Positions 17,687 through 26,587 of a stretch of DNA of 64,000 nt are shown here, piece after piece; position 1 is the stretch's first letter, and each line of letters begins with the position of its first letter. The notes beneath the pieces were generated by a model. The model ran no database searches, was not told where the DNA came from, and saw only the letters and a list, made by a program, of their open reading frames with translations. The stretch is taken from NCBI RefSeq assembly GCF_000855665.1, contig NZ_JXSS01000027.1, forward strand, positions 51,015-115,014, written 5' to 3'. The position numbers were made by a program, and so were the translations under genes. This DNA comes from Lysobacter sp. A03 (lineage in GTDB: Bacteria > Pseudomonadota > Gammaproteobacteria > Xanthomonadales > Xanthomonadaceae).

Positions 17687-20053
17687 ATGGGTGTTATCAA
17701 GAGCAATGCACGCATTTTGGGGGCGGTAATGAGCGGAGTTCTCGCAGCAGCGACGGCACACGCGGGCGCACAGCAAACGCAGCCGGTGGTCACAGCTGAT
17801 GACTATGCGCGCGCCGAGGCCTTCATGGGTCACAGAACCACCCCATTGCTGGATCACGCCGTCTACACCGTGGTCTGGCAGGACGATGGCCACTTCTGGT
17901 TCCGTGACCACGACGCTGACGGCGACCACTTCCGCCGCGTCGACGCCGCCACCGGGACCATCAGCGACGCGTTCGACCGGGAACTGCTGGCCAAAGCGCT
18001 GGTGGACGCGACCGGCAAGCCGACGGACGCGACGAAGCTGGCAGTTACCGCGTTCAAGGTCGCCGAGGACGGGCGCTTCGACGTCACCGTGGCCAAGCAG
18101 CGTTATCTATGCGACCTGCAGGACAAGAACGCCTGCGTCGCGGTCGATGCCGACAACCGCAGGCCCGCGGCACAGGACGCGGATGCCGGCGCCAAGCCGC
18201 CGATGGTCCTGTCGCCCAATGAGAAGCTCGGCGCCTTCATCCGCGACTGGAATCTGTGGGTGCGCGACATCGACACGGGCGCGGAGACCCAGCTGACCAG
18301 CGATGGCCGAACCGACTACGGCTACGCCACCGACAACGCCGGCTGGACCCACAGCGATCGCGCGATCCTGGTCTGGTCGCCGGACTCCAGCAAGATCGCC
18401 ACCTTCCAGCAGGACCAGCGCAAGGTCGGGGAAATGGTGCTGGTCGGAACCAATGTCGGCTTGCCCAAGGTCGAGCGCTGGAAGTACCCGCTGGCCGGGG
18501 CCAAGCACGTGGCCATGATCGAGCGCGTCATCATCGACGTGCCTGCTCGCAAGGTGCTGCGTCTGGACATGCCGCCCGACCAGCACCGCTCGACCCTGTG
18601 CGATGACATCAGCTGCGACGGCGGCTGGGAGGACGTGCAGTGGGCGCCCGATGGCGCGACGCTGGCGTTCGCCTCCACCTCGCGCGACCACAAGGACACC
18701 TGGCTGCGGGTGGCCGATGCCACCACCGGCAAGGTGCGCGAGGTTTACCACGAGCACGCGCCGACCTACTTCGAGAGCGGCAACGGCAAGGTCAACTGGC
18801 ACTATCTGCCCGAAAGCGGCGAGTTCATCTGGTTCAGCGAGAAGAGCAACTGGGGTCATCTGTACCTGCACGACCTGACGACCGGCAAGCTCAAGCATGC
18901 GATCACCCAGGGCGAGGGCAACGTCACCCAGGTGCTGCGGGTGGACCCGGAAAATCGCACGATCTGGTTCCGAGGCGTGGGCATGGAGCCCGGCCGCGAC
19001 CCGTACTACCAGCACCTTTACAAGGTCGGTTTCGACGGCGGTCAGCCGCAGTTGCTGACCCCGGAACATGCCGACCACACCATCACGATGTCGCCCGACG
19101 GCACTTACTTCGTCGATGCGTATTCCACGCCGCAGACACCACCGGTCACGCGCCTGCGTCGCAGTGACGACGGCAGCGACATCGCAGTGATCGCGCGCGC
19201 CGATGACAGTCGGCTGCGCGCCACCGGCTGGGTGCCGCCCACGTCCATTACGGTCACCGCCCGCGACGGCAAGACCACCCTGTACGGAATGATGTTCACC
19301 CCGACCGACCTGGACGAGTCGCGCAAGTACCCGGTGGTGAATTACATCTACCCGGGCCCGCAGACCGGCTCGGTACGCGGGCGCAGCTTCAATGTCGCCC
19401 GCTCTGATCACCAGGCGCTGGCCGAGCTGGGCTTCATCGTGGTCGCCATCGACGGCATGGGCACGCCGTGGCGCTCCAAATCGTTCCATGACGCGTTTGA
19501 CGGCGACATCGGCGACAACACGCTGCCCGACCAGGTTGCCGGGCTGCGGCAGCTGGGCGAGCGCTTTCCGTGGATGGACCTGGATCGGGTCGGCGTCTGG
19601 GGCCATTCCGGCGGCGGTTACGCGACGGTCGATGCGATGTTCACCTACCCGGAGTTCTACAAGGTCGGCGTCGCCCAGGCCGGCAACCACGACAACCGCA
19701 ATTACGAGGACGACTGGGCGGAGAAGTGGATGGGGCTGGAAGTCATCGACGAGGACGGCAGCAGCAACTACGACGCCCAGGCCAACCAGAACCGCGCGGC
19801 CAACCTGCGCGGCAAGCTGCTGCTGGCGCACGGGATGATGGACAACAACGTGCATCCCTCCAACACGCTGCTGGTGGTGGACGCGCTGATCAAGGCCAAC
19901 AAGGACTTTGACCTGCTGCTGTTTCCCAACGCGCGCCACAGCTTCGGCAAGGACACCGGCTACATGACCCGGCGTCGCTGGGACTACTTCGTGCGCCACC
20001 TGATGGGCGCGCAACCACCCTCGGAGTACCGGATGCAGGCCGACAAGACCTGA
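17687..20053 (+). CDS. secreted S9 family dipeptidyl peptidase (DPP IV type)
   Basis: A 788-residue exported serine peptidase that would remove X-Pro or similar dipeptides in the periplasm. A signal peptide covers about residues 1-27 (cleavage near AHAGA). A beta-propeller region (about residues 90-500) matches the DPP IV N-terminal domain. The C-terminal alpha/beta hydrolase domain has the nucleophile elbow GHSGGG near residue 640, an Asp in HGMMDNNVH near 720 and a His in ARHSFG near 751. The ATG at 17687 follows the Shine-Dalgarno GGAG by several bases. It is a lone gene; such peptidases are abundant in Lysobacter-like bacteria. Confidence 0.9.
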   Translation: MGVIKSNARILGAVMSGVLAAATAHAGAQQTQPVVTADDYARAEAFMGHRTTPLLDHAVYTVVWQDDGHFWFRDHDADGDHFRRVDAATGTISDAFDRELLAKALVDATGKPTDATKLAVTAFKVAEDGRFDVTVAKQRYLCDLQDKNACVAVDADNRRPAAQDADAGAKPPMVLSPNEKLGAFIRDWNLWVRDIDTGAETQLTSDGRTDYGYATDNAGWTHSDRAILVWSPDSSKIATFQQDQRKVGEMVLVGTNVGLPKVERWKYPLAGAKHVAMIERVIIDVPARKVLRLDMPPDQHRSTLCDDISCDGGWEDVQWAPDGATLAFASTSRDHKDTWLRVADATTGKVREVYHEHAPTYFESGNGKVNWHYLPESGEFIWFSEKSNWGHLYLHDLTTGKLKHAITQGEGNVTQVLRVDPENRTIWFRGVGMEPGRDPYYQHLYKVGFDGGQPQLLTPEHADHTITMSPDGTYFVDAYSTPQTPPVTRLRRSDDGSDIAVIARADDSRLRATGWVPPTSITVTARDGKTTLYGMMFTPTDLDESRKYPVVNYIYPGPQTGSVRGRSFNVARSDHQALAELGFIVVAIDGMGTPWRSKSFHDAFDGDIGDNTLPDQVAGLRQLGERFPWMDLDRVGVWGHSGGGYATVDAMFTYPEFYKVGVAQAGNHDNRNYEDDWAEKWMGLEVIDEDGSSNYDAQANQNRAANLRGKLLLAHGMMDNNVHPSNTLLVVDALIKANKDFDLLLFPNARHSFGKDTGYMTRRRWDYFVRHLMGAQPPSEYRMQADKT

Positions 20054-20153
20054 TCCGACAAAATCCGCGTTAGATGCCGGCGCAGTCGGCCGCTACACTG
20101 CGTCGCCTGCCAGCGGCACCAGCCTCCGGCGCCGACGCACGAGTTGAAGGTCA

Positions 20154-21623
20154 TTGAGCGCTATCTCCCCTTTCCGCCGCGAGTGGTTCGGCAACATCCG
20201 CGGCGACGTGCTCGCCGGTCTGGTCGTCGCGCTGGCACTGATTCCCGAGGCAATCGCGTTCTCGATCATCGCCGGGGTCGATCCCAAGGTCGGCCTGTAC
20301 GCGTCGTTCTCCATCGCGGTGGTGATCGCGTTCACCGGCGGCCGCCCGGGGATGATCTCCGCGGCCACCGGGGCGATGGCGCTGGTGATGGTCACCCTGG
20401 TCAAGGATCACGGGCTGCAATACCTGCTCGCCGCCACGGTGCTGACGGGCGTTTGGCAGATGCTGGCCGGGGTGTTCAAGCTGGGCGGCCTGATGCGGTT
20501 CGTCTCGCGCTCGGTGATTACCGGCTTCGTCAATGCGCTGGCGATCCTGATCTTCATGGCCCAGCTGCCCGAGCTGACCAACGTGCCCTCGACGGTGTAC
20601 GTGATGACCGCCGCCGGTTTGGGGATCATCTACCTGTTCCCGTACCTGACCCGCGCGATCCCCTCGCCGCTGGTCGCGATTGTGGTGCTGACCATGGTCG
20701 CGGTGATACTCAAGCTCGACATCCGCACCGTGGGCGACATGGGCGAGCTGCCCGACAGCCTGCCGGTGTTCCTCCTGCCGGACGTGCCGCTGAATCTGGA
20801 GACGCTGCGGATCATCCTGCCGGTCTCGCTGACCCTGGCCGTGGTCGGCCTGCTGGAATCCTTGCTGACCGCGCAGATCGTCGACGAGCTCACTGACACG
20901 CCCAGCAACAAAAACCGCGAATGCGTGGGCCAGGGCGTAGCCAACGTTGCCACCGGCTTCATCGGCGGCATGGCCGGCTGCGCGATGATCGGGCAGTCGG
21001 TGATCAACGTGAAATCCGGTGGGCGCGGACGGCTGTCGACCTTTGTCGCCGGCGCGGTGCTGCTGGTGATGGTGGTGTTCGCCGGGCCGTGGGTGAAGCA
21101 GATCCCGATGGCGGTGCTGGTCGCCGTGATGATCATGGTCTCCATCGGCACCTTCAACTGGTCCTCGATCAAAAACCTGCGCCACTACCCGGCCACCTCC
21201 AGCATCGTGATGCTCGGCACCGTGGTCGTAACCGTGCTGACCAGCGACCTCGCCCGTGGGGTGCTCACCGGGGTACTGCTTTCGGCATTGTTCTTCGCCC
21301 GCAAGGTGGGCCAGGTGCTGCAGATCGAGTCGCAGCTGGAGGCCGGCGGCAACGCGCGCCGGTATACGGTGACCGGGCAGGTATTCTTTGCCTCGAGCAG
21401 CGCGTTCGCCGCCGGCTTTGATTTCCGCGAGGTCCTGCAGCACGTCACCATCGATGTCTCGGGTGCGCGTTTCTGGGATCTGAGTGCGGTCGGCGCGCTG
21501 GACAAGGCGGTGATGCGCTTCCGCCGCGAGGGTGCGACCGTCGAGGTCGTCGGCCTGGACGAGGCGAGCACCGCACTGGTGGCGCAGCTGGGCGTGTACG
21601 ACAAACCCGGCGCCGCCGGCTGA
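20154..21623 (+). CDS. SulP family anion transporter with STAS domain
   Basis: This 489-residue inner-membrane protein has the SulP layout: about a dozen hydrophobic segments through residue 390, including the N-terminal [11 protein letters not shown] signature near residues 22-32, followed by a compact STAS domain (about residues 405-485). SulP proteins move sulfate, bicarbonate or dicarboxylates; the substrate cannot be read here. The start is a TTG at 20154, weakly supported since GAAGG lies only three bases upstream; no ATG suits better. UspA follows after 27 bases, a pairing that suggests co-expression under stress. Confidence 0.85.
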   Translation: MSAISPFRREWFGNIRGDVLAGLVVALALIPEAIAFSIIAGVDPKVGLYASFSIAVVIAFTGGRPGMISAATGAMALVMVTLVKDHGLQYLLAATVLTGVWQMLAGVFKLGGLMRFVSRSVITGFVNALAILIFMAQLPELTNVPSTVYVMTAAGLGIIYLFPYLTRAIPSPLVAIVVLTMVAVILKLDIRTVGDMGELPDSLPVFLLPDVPLNLETLRIILPVSLTLAVVGLLESLLTAQIVDELTDTPSNKNRECVGQGVANVATGFIGGMAGCAMIGQSVINVKSGGRGRLSTFVAGAVLLVMVVFAGPWVKQIPMAVLVAVMIMVSIGTFNWSSIKNLRHYPATSSIVMLGTVVVTVLTSDLARGVLTGVLLSALFFARKVGQVLQIESQLEAGGNARRYTVTGQVFFASSSAFAAGFDFREVLQHVTIDVSGARFWDLSAVGALDKAVMRFRREGATVEVVGLDEASTALVAQLGVYDKPGAAG

Positions 21624-21650
21624 AGATTGGCCATTGAGGAGAACGTCGCG

Positions 21651-22523
21651 ATGACCGCTGCTGCCACTTTTCCCGAACGCTGCGTGCTGGGCGCGATCGA
21701 CGTGTCTGGCTACGCGGCCAGTGTCGCCGCGCATGCGGGCTGGGCGGCGGCGCGCCTGTCCGCGCCGCTGGAGCTGATGCACGCGATCGACCGCGAGGCC
21801 GCGCCGGTGCCCATCGACCTCACCGGCAATCTCAATCTGGGCGCCCAGGAAGGACTGCTGGAGCAGATGGCCCTGCTTGACGAGCAGCGCGGCAAGCTGG
21901 CCCAGGAGCGCGGGCGTGCATTGCTCGAGGAGGCGGGCGCCGTCGCCGCCGCCCACGGTGCGCAGGCCAGCATCCGCCAGCGTCAGGGCCGGCTGGTGGA
22001 GACCCTGCTGGATCTGCAGGACGACGTTCGCCTGTTCGTCCTTGGCAAACGCGGCGAGCACGCGGATTTCGCCCGCGGGCATCTGGGCAGCAACCTGGAG
22101 CGTGTGATCCGCGCCGTGGAGCGGCCGGTCCTGGTCGCACCGCGTGCCTGGCGACCGGTGCAGCGTTTCATGATCGCTTTCGACGGCAGCGCGACCACCC
22201 GCCGCTGCGTCGAGCTGGTCGCCGCCAGCCCACTGCTGAAGGGGTTGCAATGCGAGGTGCTGACGGTGGCCGACGCGGACAAGGTTGACGCGGAACCGAT
22301 GCAATGGGCGCAGGCGCAGCTGACGTCGGCCGGCTTCGCGCCGGTCATGCGCGCCGTCCCGGGCGCCGCCGAGGACGTCATCGCCGCGCAGGTCGCGGCG
22401 CAGTCCATCGACCTGCTGGTGATGGGCGCCTACGGCCACTCCCGCATCCGCAATCTTGTGGTCGGCAGCACCACCACGCACGTGGTGCGCACCTGCCCGA
22501 TCGCGGTATTGCTGCTGCGCTGA
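21651..22523 (+). CDS. tandem-domain universal stress protein (UspA family)
   Basis: The 290-residue protein consists of two Usp domains, about residues 10-160 and 165-290. The second has the nucleotide-binding tail GAYGHSR followed by GSTTTHVVR near residues 262-280, typical of ATP-binding Usp proteins; the first is more degenerate but keeps GKRGEHAD and a LGSNLERVIR segment. The ATG at 21651 follows a TGAGGAGA ribosome-binding site at 21635-21642. It probably forms a two-gene unit with the SulP transporter, and may sense or protect during stress; the ligand is unknown. Confidence 0.87.
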   Translation: MTAAATFPERCVLGAIDVSGYAASVAAHAGWAAARLSAPLELMHAIDREAAPVPIDLTGNLNLGAQEGLLEQMALLDEQRGKLAQERGRALLEEAGAVAAAHGAQASIRQRQGRLVETLLDLQDDVRLFVLGKRGEHADFARGHLGSNLERVIRAVERPVLVAPRAWRPVQRFMIAFDGSATTRRCVELVAASPLLKGLQCEVLTVADADKVDAEPMQWAQAQLTSAGFAPVMRAVPGAAEDVIAAQVAAQSIDLLVMGAYGHSRIRNLVVGSTTTHVVRTCPIAVLLLR

Positions 22524-22598
22524 AACGCTGGCTGACCCCGGTCGGTTATGGTTGACATCCCCACCGATCCCTGCATTGGACAGTGAGACAATTGCACG

Positions 22599-24365
22599 AT
22601 GAATGAACGTATTCCGGCGATGATCGAGCCTGCCGAGGATTGCCTGACCGCGCCGATCCACACCACCGGTGCCATCCAGCCCCATGGCTACATGCTCAGT
22701 TGCGGCGTGGTCGACGAGCGCATCCGCCATGTGTCGGCGAACATCGCCAACCTGCTGGGTCTGGAGCCGGCCGAAGTGCTCGGTCTGGACATGACCCACT
22801 TCCTCGAAGAGGACATGCTGCTGCAGGTCCGCGACGCGGTGGCTGCGGCAGGTCCGGACGACGGCACCGCGCAGCGCGTGGGCACCGGCAACGTGGGCTC
22901 GTTGATGATGCCCTGCGACATCAGCGCGCACGCGAGCGAGGGTCTGCTGCACATCGAGTTCGAGCCACGCTCGGCCCGCCAGGAGACGCGGGCCCCAACG
23001 CGCGTCGCCCAGCGCATGGTCAGCCGACTGGGTCGGGACGCGGTGGGTGCGGAGTTTTTCCAGCACGTCGCGAGGGAGGTCCACCAACTGACCGGATACG
23101 ACCGGGTCATGGTGTACCGCTTCCGCGCCGACGATACCGGCGAGGTGGTGGCCGAGGTGGCCGCCGACGGCATGCAGCCCTACCTGGGCCTGCGCTACCC
23201 GGCCAGCGACATCCCGCCGCCGGCGCGGCATCTGTACCTGCGCAACCGGGTCCGGGTCATCCCCGATGCACGCTACGAGCCGGTCCCGATCGTGCCCGCC
23301 ACCTGTCGGTCCGGCGAGCCGGTGGACTTGACCCAGCACGTCCTGCGCAGCGTCTCCCCGGTGCACCTGGAGTACCTGCGGAACATGGGCGTCGCGGCGT
23401 CGATGTCGATCTCCATCATCAGCGAGGGCCGCCTGTGGGGGCTGATCGCCTGCCATCACCGCGAGGCGAGGCGGTTGAGTGCGAGTGCGCGGTCGGCGGC
23501 CGACCTGTTCGGAATGTTCGTGTCCGTGCGCATTGCCGCCCGCGAGCAGGAGCTGGCGATGGAGCGCTTCGAGGCCACCCAGCACCTGCGCGATGCGGTG
23601 GTGCTGCGCTTGGCTGCCGCCGGCGATTTTGACACCGCGCTGCTGGCCGAGCTGGACGCTTTGCGTGAGGTTCTCGACGGCGATGGTGCCGGGCTGGCGA
23701 TCAACGGGCAATGGAACGTGGTCGGCCGGGCGCCCGGCGGCAGCGACCCCACCGCGCTGGTCGCGTGGGCAAACGCCCAGGAGCACGGCGGGGTCGCCCT
23801 GAGCGATGTCGCCGCCGATTGGAATGCGCCCGCATTGCAGGCGCCAGGGCTGGCGGGACTGCTGGCGATCAATCTGGGCTCACCGCAGGACTGGGTGTTC
23901 CTGTTCCGGGTCGAGCAGGTCGAAGAGGTCCACTGGGCCGGCGATCCGCACGAGGGCAGGGTCGCCACCGATGACGGCGTGCGTCTGGCGCCCCGGCGCA
24001 GCTTTGCGACCTGGCGTGAGCTGGTGCAGGGACGCAGCCGCGAGTGGTCGGGCGCGGACCGCCGCGGGGCTGAACGCCTGCACCGCATGTTGCGCGAGCA
24101 GCGTCGCCTCTCCAGACGGGGCGACACCGGTCTGGAGCCGGCGGAAAGCCCGTTTCGTGCGCTGTATATGCAGGACCAGAAAGCCCGGCTGGATGGACTG
24201 GCGCAGCTGCTCGACGGCCTCGGCCACCTCGACACCGCCGCAACCAGCGGCATTGGCCTGAGGATCGAACAGCTGGAAGCGGAGTTGCGCCGTCTGATGC
24301 TGGACCCGCAGGAGGAACCCGGCACGGCGCACGCGTCCACAGGCGAGGTCGCGGGCCACCGGTAG
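22599..24365 (+). CDS. bphP: bacteriophytochrome photosensor lacking a histidine kinase domain
   Basis: The 588-residue protein has a complete PAS-GAF-PHY photosensory core. Cys15 in PAEDC is placed to bind biliverdin. The GAF chromophore loop reads YPASDIPPPAR near residues 206-216, and SPVHLEYL and LWGLIACHH follow as expected. The PHY tongue motif PRRSF lies near residues 465-469. After PHY only about 90 residues remain, predicted coiled coil, with no HisKA, HATPase, PAS9 or GGDEF output. No heme oxygenase gene is adjacent. The gene is 75 bases from uspA, with a perfect -35 box (TTGACA, 22552-22557) but only a weak -10 behind it. uvrD starts nine bases after its stop. Confidence 0.88.
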   Translation: MNERIPAMIEPAEDCLTAPIHTTGAIQPHGYMLSCGVVDERIRHVSANIANLLGLEPAEVLGLDMTHFLEEDMLLQVRDAVAAAGPDDGTAQRVGTGNVGSLMMPCDISAHASEGLLHIEFEPRSARQETRAPTRVAQRMVSRLGRDAVGAEFFQHVAREVHQLTGYDRVMVYRFRADDTGEVVAEVAADGMQPYLGLRYPASDIPPPARHLYLRNRVRVIPDARYEPVPIVPATCRSGEPVDLTQHVLRSVSPVHLEYLRNMGVAASMSISIISEGRLWGLIACHHREARRLSASARSAADLFGMFVSVRIAAREQELAMERFEATQHLRDAVVLRLAAAGDFDTALLAELDALREVLDGDGAGLAINGQWNVVGRAPGGSDPTALVAWANAQEHGGVALSDVAADWNAPALQAPGLAGLLAINLGSPQDWVFLFRVEQVEEVHWAGDPHEGRVATDDGVRLAPRRSFATWRELVQGRSREWSGADRRGAERLHRMLREQRRLSRRGDTGLEPAESPFRALYMQDQKARLDGLAQLLDGLGHLDTAATSGIGLRIEQLEAELRRLMLDPQEEPGTAHASTGEVAGHR

Positions 24366-24374
24366 AATGGGCGG

Positions 24375-26585
24375 ATGGATGTCTCCCACCTGCTTGACGC
24401 GCTCAATCCCGCGCAGCGCGACGCGGTCAGCGCGCCGCCGGGCCACTACCTGATCCTGGCCGGCGCCGGTTCCGGCAAGACCCGGGTGCTGACTCACCGC
24501 ATCGCCTGGCTCAACGAAGTTTTCGGGGTGCCGACCCACGGCATCCTCGCCGTCACCTTCACCAACAAGGCGGCCGCAGAGATGCGCCACCGGGTCGATG
24601 CGCAGCTGCGCAGCGGCGTGCGCGGCATGTGGATCGGCACCTTTCACGGCATCGCCCACCGCCTGCTGCGCCTGCACTGGCAGGAAGCCAAGCTGCCCGA
24701 AGCCTTCCAGGTCCTCGACTCCGACGACCAGCTGCGGCTGGTCAAGCGCGTGGTGCAGGCGCTGGAGCTGGACGACAGCCGCTTCCCGCCGCGCCAGATC
24801 GTCTGGTGGATCAACGCCCAGAAGGACGAGGGCCGGCGAGCGCAACATCTCCAGGTCGACCCGGGCGACCAGTGGACCGACGTGATGCGCCGCTGCTACG
24901 AGGCCTACCAGGAACGCTGCGATCGCGCCGGCCTGGTGGATTTCGCCGAGCTGCTGCTGCGCGCCCACGAGCTGCTGCGCGACAACCCGGCCTTGCTGGC
25001 CCACTACCGACACCGGTTCGGCCAGATCCTGGTCGACGAGTTCCAGGACACCAACGCGATCCAGTACGGCTTCATCCGCCTGCTGGCCGGCAACACCGGC
25101 AAGGTCTTCGCGGTCGGCGACGACGACCAGTCGATCTACGGCTGGCGCGGCGCCAAGGTGGAGAACATGCAGAAGTTCCTCAAGGACTTCGGCGCCGATG
25201 GCCAGGCCGGCGGCGACGGCGAGGGCGCGCAGACGATCCGGCTGGAGCAGAACTACCGCTCCAGCGCGAATATCCTGGATGCCGCCAACGCGGTCATCGC
25301 CCACAACCCGGACCGGCTCGGCAAGAAGCTGTGGACCGACAGCGGCGGCGGCGATCCGATCGATGTCTATCAGGCCTACAACGAGATCGACGAGGCGCGC
25401 TTCGTGGTCGAGCGTCTGGCGCAGTGGGTGCGCGACGGCGGCAGCCACGGCGATGTGGCGATCCTGTACCGCAGCAACGCCCAGTCGCGCGCCTTTGAAG
25501 AGCAGCTGCTGGCGGAAAAAGTGCCCTACCGCGTCTACGGCGGCCAGCGCTTCTTCGAGCGCGCCGAGATCAAGGACACCCTGGCGTACCTGCGCCTGGT
25601 CGCCAACCGCAACGATGACGCCGCCTTTGAGCGCGCCGTCAACACGCCCACCCGCGGTATCGGCGAGCGCACCCTGGACGAGGTGCGCCGGCGCGCACGC
25701 GACGACGCAACCCCGTTGTGGGACGCGGCGCGCACGCTGACCGGCGACACCGTGCTCGCCGCGCGGGCGCGCAATGCACTGGCCGGCTTCATCACCCTCA
25801 TCGAGACGATCCAGACGGATATCGCCGAGATGCCGCTGCAGGAGAAGATCGACCACGTCCTGCTGCGCTCCGGCCTGCGTGAGCACTACGCGCGCGAATC
25901 CAAGGGCACCCTCGATTCGCGCACCGACAACCTGGACGAGCTGGTGTCGGTGGCCTCGCGTTTCGTCCGCGCCGACGAGGAGGATGCCGAGGCGATGCCC
26001 GAGCTGGTCGCCTTCCTCGCTTATGCCTCGCTGGAGTCGGGTGAGGGCCAGGCCCAGGCGGGCGAGGACGGCGTGCAGTTGATGACCCTGCACAGCGCCA
26101 AGGGCCTGGAATTTCCGCTGGTATTCCTTGCCGGACTGGAGGAAGGCCTGTTCCCCAACCACCGCTCCATCGAGGAGGCTGGGCGGCTGGAGGAGGAGCG
26201 CCGCCTGGCCTATGTCGGCATCACGCGCGCCCGCGAGAAGCTCGTGCTCAGCCATGCCGAAGCGCGGCGCATCCACGGCCAGGAGATGTACGGGATCCCG
26301 TCGCGCTTCCTGCGCGAGATTCCCCCGGCGCTGCTGCATGAGGTGCGGCCGAAGCTGCAGGTATCGCGCCCGATGTACAACAGCGCACCGCGCCGTGACC
26401 TCGGCCACGCCGCCATTGAAGCGCCGCCGCTGCCGCTGGGAGCCAACGTCACCCATCCCAAGTTTGGCGCCGGTGTGGTCACCGACTTCGAGGGCGGCGG
26501 CGCGCATGCGCGGGTGCAGGTCAACTTCGCCGATGTCGGCAGCAAGTGGCTGGTGCTTTCCTACGCGAACCTGAGCCCCGCCTAG
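24375..26585 (+). CDS. uvrD: UvrD/PcrA-type DNA helicase II
   Basis: A 736-residue superfamily 1A helicase of normal UvrD length, acting in nucleotide excision and mismatch repair. Motifs are all present: Walker A AGAGSGKT near residues 32-39, TFTNKAAAEM, VDEFQDTN near residue 222, DDDQSIYGWRG near 250, QNYRSS near 290, LHSAKGLEF near 572 and VGITRARE near 615. A C-terminal Tudor-like tail (HPKFGAGVV) near residue 695 matches UvrD. It lies nine bases after the phytochrome gene and two bases before the hybrid kinase gene, an unusual neighbourhood for a repair helicase. Confidence 0.94.
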   Translation: MDVSHLLDALNPAQRDAVSAPPGHYLILAGAGSGKTRVLTHRIAWLNEVFGVPTHGILAVTFTNKAAAEMRHRVDAQLRSGVRGMWIGTFHGIAHRLLRLHWQEAKLPEAFQVLDSDDQLRLVKRVVQALELDDSRFPPRQIVWWINAQKDEGRRAQHLQVDPGDQWTDVMRRCYEAYQERCDRAGLVDFAELLLRAHELLRDNPALLAHYRHRFGQILVDEFQDTNAIQYGFIRLLAGNTGKVFAVGDDDQSIYGWRGAKVENMQKFLKDFGADGQAGGDGEGAQTIRLEQNYRSSANILDAANAVIAHNPDRLGKKLWTDSGGGDPIDVYQAYNEIDEARFVVERLAQWVRDGGSHGDVAILYRSNAQSRAFEEQLLAEKVPYRVYGGQRFFERAEIKDTLAYLRLVANRNDDAAFERAVNTPTRGIGERTLDEVRRRARDDATPLWDAARTLTGDTVLAARARNALAGFITLIETIQTDIAEMPLQEKIDHVLLRSGLREHYARESKGTLDSRTDNLDELVSVASRFVRADEEDAEAMPELVAFLAYASLESGEGQAQAGEDGVQLMTLHSAKGLEFPLVFLAGLEEGLFPNHRSIEEAGRLEEERRLAYVGITRAREKLVLSHAEARRIHGQEMYGIPSRFLREIPPALLHEVRPKLQVSRPMYNSAPRRDLGHAAIEAPPLPLGANVTHPKFGAGVVTDFEGGGAHARVQVNFADVGSKWLVLSYANLSPA

Positions 26586-26587
26586 GC

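Noticed and set aside
17282..17929. Minus-strand frame of 215 codons between hsdM and the peptidase
   Set aside because: It overlaps the peptidase start and ribosome-binding site, has no family features and contains mixed low-complexity residues.
20151..23786. Minus-strand open frame of 1211 codons across sulP, uspA and bphP
   Set aside because: Composition is typical of an antisense shadow, and it crosses three well-supported genes.
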